Shown here: one piece after another, positions 10,386 through 19,894 of the stretch
Layout: each line of letters begins with the position of its first letter
Numbering within the stretch: the first letter of the stretch is position 1
DNA from: Callorhinus ursinus
Lineage: Eukaryota; Chordata; Mammalia; Carnivora; Otariidae
Length of the DNA: 64,000 nucleotides
Reading direction: 5' to 3'
Assembly (NCBI RefSeq): GCF_003265705.1
Contig: NW_020312785.1
Location: forward strand, 128,242,024 to 128,306,023
Notes under the pieces: generated by a model
The model's database searches: none
What the model saw: only the letters and a program-made list of their open reading frames with translations
Told to the model about the DNA's origin: nothing
Program-made: the position numbers and the translations under genes

Positions 10386-12590
10386 CTGAGTGGCCAATTT
10401 TTTCTGATGTATTTGTATTGTTCTTCCACCTAGAAATGAATGTTTTCTGAACTTTTTTGACAGCAAGCTCAATATGCAAAGTATTTTACATAGTCACATA
10501 TATCATACAAAATGACATTGGCTATTATTACCTAAAATGTGCCCTGGTATTTTCTGTTCTGTTATTTTTATTCTGATGTTAACCTACTAAACTGTCATCA
10601 CAATGCCCAGTGGGAAGTGTCTCCACTAAGAAACACTAGGCTGGACCACAAACTTCTTGAGAGTGAGGACACATCTCTCTTTCTTGTACAACCTAACCGA
10701 CACTGAACCTCTGTTAATCACATAAAACCTTGATGATTGACTTTTAAGGCCAAAATATATTTGATACCTTTTTATGCCATTGCTTTGGGCTTTGTTAATA
10801 AATCTATGCCAGAATATTCAATGTCTGTGTGAATTTAAAAATAACTACCAGGAAGGTATGTACCAATGACTGGAGAATTTTCTTAGATAATATCACATTA
10901 TTATAAAAATATGTTAGATGTTTCTTTGACACACAGATTTGTTCTATCCTAAATGGCCTTAGCCCCCACCAAGGGCACTGAAATTCCACATGCTGCTTAT
11001 CATCCAAAGAAAAGAAAATTATATATGTAAGTCAAGTTTCCTTCTAATAAAAAGATAGCTTGTATGTTTTCCATCAGATGCTATATATATAGGGGAGATA
11101 AAAGAATCTGCTTTAATATTTCATATATCACATTGTTACATTTTAAAAGGAATTATACCAATAAATATTAGATAACAAATGATAAATCTTTCTCACTGGT
11201 GAAATAAGATGTTATCAAATGATGTATTGTACTTTTGAGACTGTGAGTTTATTAGCTATCTATGTTGTTTCCTTGATAAAAATTCAAAAATATATAATTC
11301 AATATTAAAGCAACAAATAATTATTCAGTACCTACCACATCTGCATAGATATATGCAGATATATAGATATATATAGATAGATAGATATAGATATAAACAG
11401 ATTAACAATATCTGCTCTCTAGACCTGCTTAAAATCTAGTGGAACTTAAAAGATATAGGGCTTCTAGAGTAGGTGCATCCATGAATCCCCATTTTCATCA
11501 CCTCCCAAAATCACCTCCACCAACTACCACCACCAAATTATTCTCAATGAAACAAGCAGTACAAGTAGAGATAAAACTTACACTGGCATTAAAACCAAGG
11601 GCTAGCAGTTATTCATGTGCCAAAAAGCTTTAACACCCCCCTTCACATACAGCTCCAGTAGGATCCATCCAGCTTATGCTTCAAAATTTTCTCCTGGTGT
11701 TAGCAACCACACCAAGAAGAAAACACCCCTCCCTTCCCTCACCCGCAGAGGCAAATATGAAAGCTTCAGTTCCTCACCTTCAAGGTCCTCACACTGTATT
11801 CAGTCAGCCATATGTTTTTAAAACTTACAAAAGTAAAATATTTTAATATATATTTCTATTTTGACTTCCCTCCATTGCATTTCCCCTAATGTGGGGTGAG
11901 GTGGGAGAGGCCTCAGGCAATCCTGCAAGGCAAAGGGGAGTTAAACTGGGGATACATTTGGTTTGGATAAGTGGGATTTATTTGTGTGATTCACAGTCAA
12001 TTCTGAGACAGTAAAATTAATCCTTCAGTGGAAGAATGGCTTCTGGGAATTCTAATGCCCATTATACCAACTCACCCAGTACCATGACACAAAGTCGCAG
12101 GCCCAGGGTTGTGTCATGATATCAACACTTTCTACAGTACCCAGCACCAGAAGTATGTGGGTTACGGATGAAAAGCAGGTGTTAAAATGTAAGGAGCCAG
12201 AAACCAGTCTGCAGAAAATTCTTCTGAATCTTATCCCTCATACAGGAAAGAAACTTGATAGAAGCTTTGCAAAATTTGACAACACTAAGTACATAGTATT
12301 ATCCATAACGAGGTGAAGTTGAAAGAAACTTTTCAAAAGATGAATAAAATTTAATTAAATTAATAAAAAGCAATAAATAAATTAAAAAGAAACATTGATA
12401 ATTCATTACAGAAGAAAAAACTAATGTGTCTTTCTATTCTCTTTAAAAAGATAATCAAAGACAATGCAGGCAAAAAAAGTAAGACAAATTATAGAGACGT
12501 GTCAGGAAATATAGCTATTGCCATGCAAAGAAGTAGTAAATAGAGTCAGCCTAATGGCAGGAGATCTCAGAAAATGCTCGTTAAAGAAAA
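10386..12590. other. Unassigned AT-rich sequence with a TATAGA microsatellite
   Basis: No gene was recognised. The notable local feature is an ATAGATAT-type simple repeat at about 11345-11395. ORFs at 11439-11633, 11615-11821 and 12116-12316 are short and lack family features. Confidence 0.45.
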
Positions 12591-13009
12591 AAAAAAAAAG
12601 CCTTTCTAGAGGAAGGGTTTTCCTTAAAGTGAAACTTAGATCATCTCTGAGAGCTGAGCCATGTGGGGAAGCCAGGTCAGAGACAGAGCTGGGCTCCATG
12701 GGAGTTAGGTGCAAGGGAAACTCAAGACAAAAAAAAAGTGAAATTTTCTGGGGCCAAAATATCTCAAAACACCACAGGACAAACAATCTCCCTGAAGGGA
12801 GTTCTTGTAAATAGTTAGGCCAGGAAAATGCAACTCATTCTCTAAAGAGTAGTAAAAAAATTGGTATAACTTCAATACTACAATTCTACAAGAAAAAATG
12901 GTATAAATGAATAGGATAACTGACCAGACAAAAACATCTCCCAGGGAAAGCTTGCCACAGAACAGATAAAAATAGTGACCGTGTATTTTGCCATGAATTT
13001 CTTTCAAGT

Positions 13010-13880
13010 TATTTTTCTCTAAAAAGTAAACCCAGGAAGCAGAAATGCAGAAATGTGGGGGAAATATTATGAGAAAAGAAGAGGAAATGGTGAGAAAAAG
13101 GAATGGGGTGAATTAAATATTGTAAGAATTCGTGAAAACAGTTAAAAGGAGAAAAGCATTCTATAAATGAGGGCCAAATTAAAATGAAAACAAGAGAGTA
13201 TAAATATTGTGCAGGAAGCCAGTGATTACTACCAATTATAGATGTTTGAAAAGCAGTCAAAATAAGACAAATAATGCAAAAGTTAAGAAAGAGGGAGAAA
13301 TGGGAAGATGAAAAAAAAAAACAGGTAAATGAGTTCTACCTTAGATATAACTGTTGAACAGTAAGTTGGAACAAATTTTTGAAATTACAATTCAAGAAAG
13401 TTTTCTTGAAATAAGAATTTACATATTGAAATGGCATACCATGTGCCTGAGAAAACTGACCCAGGAAAGTCAGAACAAACTGTGGTAAAATTATTGAAAT
13501 TTAGAGATTAAAAGAAATTATTCCATTTATCAGGCAAAATGATTAAGACATTTATAAGGGAAAGAATTTTCCACAGCATCCTTCAAAGCCAAAGATAGTA
13601 GAGCAATCTCAAGTAGACCCTCAAGGAGAAAGGTGTGAGCAAAGTATTTTATAGCCAACCAAGCTATCTTTCTGAATAAAGGCTACAAAAAAACAGTTTT
13701 GTGCATTTAACTCAGGGAATATTTTTCTAATGAGCCCTTCTTGAGGAAACATCTAGGCAACAAATTCCAGCCAACTGAGAGATGACTGGGGAAACCACAG
13801 CAAAAAGACTGACTGTGTATATTAAATGTATTTAACTGTAGAACTAAGATTAAAATAAATGTCAGGATTATGGAAACATC
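13010..13880 (+). repeat. HAL1 (half-LINE) remnant, ORF1-like 3' portion
   Basis: HAL1 is an L1-derived element that keeps only an ORF1-like gene. Words in order: AAATGGCATACCATGTGCCTGAGAAAACTGACCC, CCACAGCATCCTTCAAAGCC, TATTTTATAGCCAACCAAGC, AACTCAGGGAATATTTTTCT, GAGCCCTTCTTGAGGAAAC and CCAGCCAACTGAGAGATGA. The reading frame is destroyed. The start is uncertain and may reach back to about 12600. Confidence 0.6.
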
Positions 13881-13964
13881 AGATTAGAAATATTAAATAT
13901 GTACATACTCTGTGCCAAGCAATTATCTTCATAGTTTTATTTCACACATATCCAAAAGGATCTC

Positions 13965-14045
13965 TTTAAGAATTTTATTGCAGCATCATTTATAATAGCC
14001 AAAAAGAAAAAAGAAAAAACCTAAATGTCCATGAAAATTTAAATG
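13965..14045 (+). repeat. Short old L1 3' fragment
   Basis: TTGCAGCATCATTTATAATAGCCAAAAAG and AACCTAAATGTCCATGAAAATTTAAATG match the conserved L1 region just before the ORF2 end. It is too short and diverged to assign a subfamily. Confidence 0.5.
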
Positions 14046-14129
14046 CAGGAAGAACAGTACAATACAATGCTTACAGATAAATATATAGTTAAAATCAGGA
14101 ATGGCTACATAATTTGCAAGGCTTACTCC

Positions 14130-14600
14130 AAAATGAAAATGTGGGGCTGTAATGTAATATTTCACAAATGCTGTCTTAACCCAGTTTTGAAGTCATGGCT
14201 GAAAACCTCAACTTCCCCTCACCAGAGTTTGTAAAACCCTAACTCCAACCACTTCCCTTGTCAGACTCTCACTCTCTGGGGCCACTGTGCACACACCCAA
14301 CTGCCTCCCTTATCAAGAACCCAATACTTTAGGGCCAGGTACCAGACAACTAGGGACAGCCCCTTCTCCCAGGAGCATATGAAATTATTCAAATTAGCCA
14401 ATTAACAGGGACCCCAGGAAGTATAGCTAACCTCACAGCTTGTTACATAAACTATTACATTAAACTACTCCAGCTTGCTATTACCCTGTCCCAGGAGCAA
14501 CCTTCTTTATGGCCTTGCATGGCAGCCTTCTCTCATTTTCAGTAAGAAAGAGTTCCGCCTTTCATCCACCTGTGTGTCAGTGTGTTGTATCCGACCACCA
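14130..14600. other. LTR-like unassigned block
   Basis: The block has an LTR-like look: ATATGAAATTATTCAAATTAGCCAATTAAC in a U3-like setting, then CTCATTTTCAGTAAGAAAG and CCGCCTTTCATCC near its end. No flanking duplication was found and no family is named. It could equally be single-copy sequence. Confidence 0.25.
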
Positions 14601-15102
14601 AAGGAATTTTTAAATCTTACAAAACAGGGGCCACTTGCCTTGGCTAAGATTTGAAAACAGCAACAGCACAGCATTAAACCAAGCATAGGACCCTTCTAAA
14701 CACAGACTCAATGCAAATGCACAAGTTACATAGTCATAAAACTGGCCCTGGTCAAAACTAAAACACGTGTGACTCATAAGCAGTGAATTCAAGAGCATTT
14801 ACTTCTACAAAATGAGTATCAGAAATCCATTGCATTTCTTTGCGCTAATAGTGAAACAGCAAAAAGACATATTAAGAAAACAATCTCATTTACAATTACA
14901 CCAAAAACAATAAAATACCTGGGAATAAACCTGACAAAGGAGGTGAAAGACCTGTACTCTAAAAACTATAAAACACTGATGAAAGAAATTGAAGATGACA
15001 CAAAGAAATGGAAAGATATGAGTTTAGGGTCAGGTGAACGCGGAAGTACAGGACGTGAGGGTTTGCTGGCTGTTCCGATTGTGGTGGGGCAACTGGTGCG
15101 AG

Positions 15103-15309
15103 ATGGAGGAGGGCGCAGCTGTGGAAGATGGTCGGGACGGTCCCCGGGAGCGGCTAGGCTCGGGTGAAGCTGGGAGGCAGCAGCAGAACCATGAAGTGCG
15201 GTTTCAATCCCGGGCCAACCGGTTTCCAAAGCATTCCTATTGGTTGGATCTCTGGCTCTTCATCCTCTTGGATGTAGTGTTGTTTACCTTCGTGTATCTT
15301 TTACCATGA
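15103..15309 (+). CDS. C4orf3: Intact ALN/C4orf3-like micropeptide ORF in the retrocopy
   Basis: A 68-residue single-pass protein. Residues 1-44 are polar and acidic/basic (MEEGAAVEDGRDG..). The conserved FPKHSYWLDLWLFILLDVV block (residues 41-59) leads into a C-terminal transmembrane helix (about 48-67) ending VYLLP. From established knowledge, C4orf3 encodes another-regulin, an ER-membrane micropeptide of the phospholamban/sarcolipin/myoregulin group that binds and inhibits SERCA calcium pumps; vertebrate ALN is close to this length. The start is the ATG with purine at -3 and G at +4. The frame is open 23 codons further upstream but without an ATG. No stop or frameshift interrupts it. Expression is unproven, so it may be a retrogene or simply a retrocopy not yet decayed. 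Confidence 0.7.
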   Translation: MEEGAAVEDGRDGPRERLGSGEAGRQQQNHEVRFQSRANRFPKHSYWLDLWLFILLDVVLFTFVYLLP

Positions 15310-16316
15310 ATGGTTTGCCTGATGTCTAGATTAAGAAGTTGGCTCCTGGAGTGGATTCTGAAAATGACCGCAAACTTCTTGAACGTAGAAGACAGGATTG
15401 TGCAACAGAATTTTAAACTCTGAGGGACTTTCATTTTACATACTTTTGTTATTCCTTTTGGGGACTATATTAAATGGGTAAACTCACCCATTCATAGCTA
15501 AGTTCTTAAACTACTCTTTGATTCATGTTTAAAAACTTTTCAGACATCTGATAGACATCTAATAGGCTGCATATTAAAGCATTTATACGTAAAGGTTTAA
15601 TGTATTCATTAACAAATATGGTAATGTCTTGCCTTTAACATTTTAATTAGCCAGGGTTTACTATGATGCAAAAATGTGGTGAAATATTAAGGTGAAGTAT
15701 TTAAAAAGAAATTACTCAAAAGCAATGGAAGAAAAAGGAGTTAAGAGATGTACAGAAAGTATAGGCCCAAAATGTATTGGCTGTTAAGTACCAGTTTAAT
15801 TTTTACATTAAGTGGGCCTCTGTTATGGTTGCCAGATTGATACAATCTCAGAGAAAGTATAAATATCCAACACTGGAAATCTAGTGTGCATGTCCTCTTA
15901 CCTGGATGCTTCCCGTTGCTTCATTTTAAGTTCCCGAATTTCCCTAAAATAGGACTATGTTTGAAACCTATTTTTTATTATTGTGATTGTATTAAGAATG
16001 CTTGTAGCTAAAATATGTTTTTGTTTTTATAATGTCTGTACCTTAAATACTTCAGCAAAGTCATTTCAGCAAATATTTGATCACTTACTCGGCCAGGTAC
16101 AGTCATAAGCAAAAAAGACAAAAAATCCTTGCCTTCGTGGAGCTTACATTCTTTTATATCTAAATGTTAGTAAGAATTTAAATTCTAGGAGTAAACAGCT
16201 GGTGTTTAATCAGAAAGGTCACACTCCCAAAGCAGCTATTAAAAGCCCTTCAGAAGCTAGCCCTATTATATAATAGATACTCCTTTATGTAACAGATGTT
16301 AGAAGTGGGCTCTTGT

Positions 16317-16494
16317 GGGGGCACCTGGGTGGCTCAGTCGTTAAGTGTCTGCCTTTGCCTCAGGTTATGATTCCAGGGTCCTGGGATTGAGCCCTGCATC
16401 GGGCTCCCTGCTCAGCGGGAAGCCTGCTTCTCCCTCTGTGTTCCCTCTCTTGCTGTGTCTCTGTCTGTCAAATAAATAAAATCTTAAAAAAAAA
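16317..16494 (+). mobile_element. SINEC carried as the 3' end of the C4orf3 retrocopy
   Basis: A SINE head (GGGGCACCTGGGTGGCTCAG) through AATAAATAAAATC and an A-run. It has no target duplication of its own: the sequence after its A-tail is the downstream duplication of the whole retrocopy. The simplest reading is that the SINE was already in the parental 3' UTR and came along in the mRNA. Confidence 0.85.
16471..16494 (+). promoter_or_regulatory. SINE-borne polyadenylation signal used by the retrocopied transcript (inferred)
   Basis: Overlapping AATAAA hexamers occur at 16471-16476 and 16475-16480, followed within about 15 bases by the A-run that ends the retrocopy. The end position relative to the flanking target duplication implies cleavage and polyadenylation here in the source mRNA. 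Confidence 0.6.
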
Positions 16495-16955
16495 AAAGAA
16501 ATGGAAAGATATGCCATGTTCATGGATTGGAAGAACAAATATTGCTAAAATGTCCATACTACCCAAAGCAATCTACAGATTTGATGCAATTCCTATCAAA
16601 ATACCAATAGCATTTTTCACAGAAATAGGAAAAAATAATCCTAAAATTTGTATGGAACCACAAAAAAACCCTGAATAGCCAAAGCAATCTTGAAAAAGAA
16701 AATCAAACCAGATGAATCACAATACCAGATTTCAAGGTATAATGCAAATCTGTAGTAATCAAAACAGTATGGTACTGGCACAAAAATAGACACATAGATC
16801 AACAGAACAGAATAGAGAGCCCAGAAATAAACCCACAATTATACGATTAATGAATCTTCAGCAGATGAGGTAAGATTATGCAATGGGAAAAAGTCACTTC
16901 CACAAATGGTGTTGGGAAAACTGGACAGTATCATGCAAAAGAATGAAACTGGACT

Positions 16956-17150
16956 GGGATACTTGGGTGGCTCAGTCAGTTGGGCATTTGCCTTCAGCTC
17001 AGGTCATGATCCCAGGGTCCTGGGACTGAGTCCCACATTGGGCTCCTTGCTCAGTGGGGAGCCTGCTTCTCCCTCTGCCTGTAGGCTCTGCTGCTTGTGC
17101 TCTCTCTCTCTCTCTCTCTCTGACAAATAAATAAAATCTTAAAAAAAAAA
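16956..17150 (+). mobile_element. SINEC inside L1-A
   Basis: The head is slightly diverged (GGGATACTTGGGTGGCTCAG). The body ends with a (CT)n run and an A-tail. The duplication AAGAATGAAACTGGAC (16939-16954) recurs with one mismatch at 17151-17166, and L1 sequence continues beyond. Confidence 0.95.
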
Positions 17151-17646
17151 AAGAATGAAACTCGACCACTTACTTACACCATACACAAAAATAAATTCAA
17201 AATGGATTAAGAACCTAAATGTGACCAGAAACCATAAAAATCCTAGAAGAGAGCACAGGCAGTAATTTCTCTGACATCAGCTTTAACTACTTTTGTCTAG
17301 ATAGGTCTTCTGAGGCAAGAGAAATAAAAGCAAAAATAAACTATTGGGACTATAACAAAATAAAAAGCTTCTGTACAGTAAAAGAAACAATCAACAAAAC
17401 TGAAAGATAACCTACTGAATGAGAGAAGATATGTGCAAATGGCATATCTGATAAAGGGTTAGTATCCAAAATATATAAAGAACTGATACAACTCAATACC
17501 CCCAAAAAACAAAAAATCCAATTAAAAAATGGGCAGAAGACATGAACACACATTTCTCCAAAAAAGACATACAGATGGCAATAGACATACAAAAAGATGC
17601 TCAACATCAGTCATCACTAGGGAAATGCAAATTAAAACAGCAATGA

Positions 17647-17858
17647 GGGGCACCTGGGTGGCTCCGTCAGTTAAGCATCTGACTCTTGATTTCCACTCAG
17701 GTCATAATCTCAGGGACGAGAGATCAAGCCCTGCATCAGGCTCCATGCTCACCAGGGAGTCTGCTTGAGATTCTCTGCCTCTCCCTCTGCCCCTCCACCC
17801 ACTCATGTGCTCTGTCTTGCTCTCTCTCAAATAAATAAATAAATCTTAAAAAAAAGAA
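17647..17858 (+). mobile_element. SINEC, first of a tandem pair in L1-A
   Basis: Head GGGGCACCTGGGTGGCTCCG. It is an older-type body with GCATCTGACTCTTGATTTCC and ends in AAATAAATAAATAAATC plus an A-run. The next SINE starts in that A-run. Imperfect duplications (AAAACAGCAATGAG at 17633-17646 and AAAACTAATGAG near 18086) flank the pair as a unit. Confidence 0.9.
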
Positions 17859-17861
17859 AGG

Positions 17862-18082
17862 GGGGGCACCTGTTGGCTCAGTCATTAAGCGTCTGCCTTC
17901 AGCTCAGGTCATGATCACAGGGTCTTGGGATAGAGCTCCGCATCAGGCTCCGTGCTCAGCAGGAAACCTACCTCTCCCTCTCCCACTCCCCTGCTTGTGT
18001 TCCCTCTTCCACTGTCTCTCTCTCTCTCTCTCTGTCAAAAAATAAATAAAATCTTTAAAAATAAATAAATAAATATTAAAAA
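17862..18082 (+). mobile_element. SINEC, second of the tandem pair
   Basis: GGGGCACCTGTTGGCTCAG head with the CCCCTGCTTGTGTTCCCTC-type tail of the younger subfamily, ending in AAATAAATAAATATTAAAAAG. It lies directly after the A-tail of the previous SINE, consistent with insertion into that tail. Confidence 0.9.
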
Positions 18083-18436
18083 GTAAAAACTAATGAGCTA
18101 TCATCTCACACCTGTCAGAATGACTAAAATAAAAAACACAAGAAACAAGTGTTGGTGAGGATGTGGAGAAAAGGAAAACTTCATGCCTTGTTCATGGGAA
18201 TGCAAACTGGTGCAGACACTGCTGAAAACAGTATTGAGGTTCCTCAAAAAATGAAAAATAGAACTACCATACAATCCAGTAATTCCACTACTGTGTATTT
18301 ACCCAAAGAATATCAAAACACTAATTTGAAAAGATATATGCCCCCATATGTTTATTGCAACATTATTTACAATAGGCAAACTACAGAAGCAGCTCAAGTG
18401 TCCATCAATAGATGAATGAATAATGAAGTGACTGAT

Positions 18437-18472
18437 ACACACACACACATACAGACACACACACACACAAGT
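18437..18472. repeat. (CA)n microsatellite at the L1-A 3' end
   Basis: CACACACACACATACAG followed by a second (AC)n run. It sits where other L1 copies in this window read TGTGGTATATATATACAATGG. Confidence 0.85.
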
Positions 18473-18944
18473 GGGGGACAAGGGCAGGAGACTGGAAAGA
18501 GGGCAATAGTGAGGTCAGATATTTCTGTCCTTGGCTCCCCACCCCCCAGTTTGCAGTGGATACCCTGACTTTACCTGAGGCTGAGGCTCCTTGGGGAGCC
18601 CTGTCTGTAGAGCTCCCTGCCCCTGCCCTGGTCCAAAGGTAGACATGAGCTCTCCACAATTGCTTGCCTCAGGTGCTGCACTCTTTCCCTAAATCCTGCC
18701 CACACTTTCATTAGGCTCTTCTCAAATCACCCAATTTGAAGGTCCCATTGATGTTTTTCTGGGACAAGGAGGAAGAGAAGAAGAAAAGTACCATATCAAA
18801 ATGAGGAGGTGGTACATGCATAAATGTTAAGTGCCTATAGATGACTCAGCCACACAGCCCTCCTGCCCACGACTTGTATGTCTCTATTTTTGTGAAAAAA
18901 GAAGAATTAAGTAAATGCTATGCAATTAAAATACTAAATAACAA
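18473..18944. other. Unassigned sequence between L1-A and Tigger
   Basis: It contains a GC-richer block (CTGAGGCTGAGGCTCC..TAGAGCTCCCTGCCC, then CTCTCCACAATTGCTTGCCTCAGGTGCTGC). It feels like an old repeat, but I cannot name the family. No gene was seen. Confidence 0.35.
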
Positions 18945-19735
18945 GCATATCTCATCTTATTGCACTTTACTGCAACTTTTTTATTTCACAAATAGAAGGT
19001 TCAAGACTTTAGTGGGGAAAGTAACTGGAGATGTGTATAAATAGCAAGAGAACTAGAATTAGAAGTAGAGCCTGAAGATGGGACTGAATTGCTGCAATCT
19101 CATGATAAAACTAACAGATGAGGACTTGCTTCTTATAGATGAGTAAAGAAAGTGCTGTCTTGAGATGGAATCTAGTCCTGGGGAAGATGCTGTGAAGACT
19201 ATTGAAATGACAGCAAAGGATTTAGAATATCACATAAACTCAGTTGATAGAGTAGTGGCAGGGTTTGAGAGGATTAACTCCAATTTCAAAAGAAGTTCTA
19301 CTGTGGGTAAAATGCTATCAGGCAGCATTGGGTGCTACAGAGAAATCGTTTGGGAAAGGAAGAGTCAGTCAATGTGGCAAATTCATTGTTGTCTTATTTT
19401 AAGAACCTGCCACTGCCACCCCACCTTTGGCAATCACCACCCTGATCAGTCAGCAGCCATCAATATGGAGACAAGAGTTCTCATGAGCAAAATGATTACA
19501 ACTTGCTGAAAGCTCAGGAAATGGTTAGCATTTTTTAAACAGTATTTTTAAATTAAGGCATGTACATTTTTAGACATAATTCTATTGCACACTTAATAGA
19601 CTACAGTGTAGTGTAAACACAACTTTTATATACTGGGAAACCAAAAAATTCATTTGACTTGCTCAGTTGGGATATTCATTTTACTGAGTGCTCTCAACCA
19701 AACCTGCAATAACTCTGAGGTATGCCTGTATTATG
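18945..19735 (+). mobile_element. Tigger-type (pogo) DNA transposon remnant
   Basis: The 3' end carries the terminal inverted repeat with the GAGGTATGCCTGTA word. Upstream lie CACTTAATAGACTACAGTG and ACTGGGAAACCAAAAAATTC, which are typical Tigger1 3' sequences. The left part (CATATCTCATCTTATTGCAC..TTCACAAATAGAAGGTT) resembles a Tigger 5' end with most of the transposase deleted between. These elements move by cut-and-paste and insert at TA, and are extinct in carnivores. This is an internally deleted fossil. Confidence 0.8.
19040..19530 (+). pseudogene. Tigger transposase C-terminal remnant
   Basis: The frame at 19165-19509 keeps a readable transposase tail (DLEYHINSVDRVVAGFERIN, then SSTVGKMLSGSIGCYRE), the acidic C-terminal part of Tigger/jerky-type transposases. 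The DDE catalytic core and the DNA-binding N-terminus are missing. The frame breaks near CLILRTCHCHPTFG. It cannot encode an active enzyme. Confidence 0.75.
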
Positions 19736-19839
19736 AGCAACCTAACTATAATTATTCCACGCTTCTGAAACAAGTTTATATTTTGTAGAATGCTTTTGAC
19801 TACCTTTTAAATCATTTAGTCATTTATGCCCCCACCCCA

Positions 19840-19880
19840 AAACATGTAAGCAGCTTAACACATATATGCATCACTCTTAC
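19840..19880 (-). repeat. MIR fragment split by L1-B (left part)
   Basis: CACTCTTACAGATGAAGAAATTG matches reverse-strand MIR (TTACAGATGAGGAAACTGAG). The MIR continues after L1-B at 26958, so L1-B inserted into it. Confidence 0.5.
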
Positions 19881-19894
19881 AGATGAAGAAATTG

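Larger units (their letters stand above)
15021..16494 (+). pseudogene. C4orf3: Processed retrocopy of C4orf3 (another-regulin, ALN) mRNA, including its 3' UTR and SINE tail
   Basis: An mRNA-like unit is inserted in L1-A. It consists of a GC-rich 5' leader (15021-15102), the intact 68-codon ORF (15103-15309), a long AT-rich 3' UTR, a SINE and an A-tail. The 19-bp target duplication AAAGAAATGGAAAGATATG lies at 15002-15020 and 16495-16513 and restores L1 continuity when removed. This is the signature of L1-mediated retroposition. The 3' UTR carries a very old L2/MIR-like repeat near 16085-16155. No introns are visible, but I cannot compare with the parent gene here. Whether it is transcribed is unknown; the nearest upstream sequence is L1. 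Confidence 0.85.
14824..18460 (+). mobile_element. L1-A: truncated old L1, ORF2 3' part, heavily interrupted
   Basis: L1 sequence starts inside ORF2 (AGAAATCCATTGCATTTCT..), runs to 15020, is broken by the C4orf3 retrocopy (15021-16494), resumes at 16514 and is broken again by SINEs at 16956, 17647 and 17862. It resumes at about 18085 with the conserved ORF2 end region and stops in a CA-rich tract at about 18438-18472. The 5' end and 3' UTR are absent. Frames are destroyed. A full-length L1 is about 6 kb, so this is a partial copy. Being the host of three or more later insertions makes it one of the older plus-strand L1s here. Confidence 0.9.

Noticed and set aside
11439..11821. Adjacent plus-strand ORFs of 64 and 68 codons
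   Set aside because: There is no shared domain, no plausible splice sites between them and no family resemblance; they fit chance in CA-rich DNA.
15034..15102. 23-codon N-terminal extension of the C4orf3-like ORF
   Set aside because: It has no ATG, and the downstream ATG at 15103 gives the expected family length and start, so the extension is 5' UTR.
14966..15229. Antisense 87-codon ORF overlapping the C4orf3 retrocopy
   Set aside because: It is proline/serine-rich because the complementary strand is GC-rich coding sequence. There are no family features, and it crosses the retrocopy/L1 boundary.
19165..19509. 114-codon ORF considered as a domesticated transposase gene
   Set aside because: It covers only the Tigger transposase tail, is frame-broken near its end, lacks the catalytic and DNA-binding domains and sits between normal Tigger 3' sequences.
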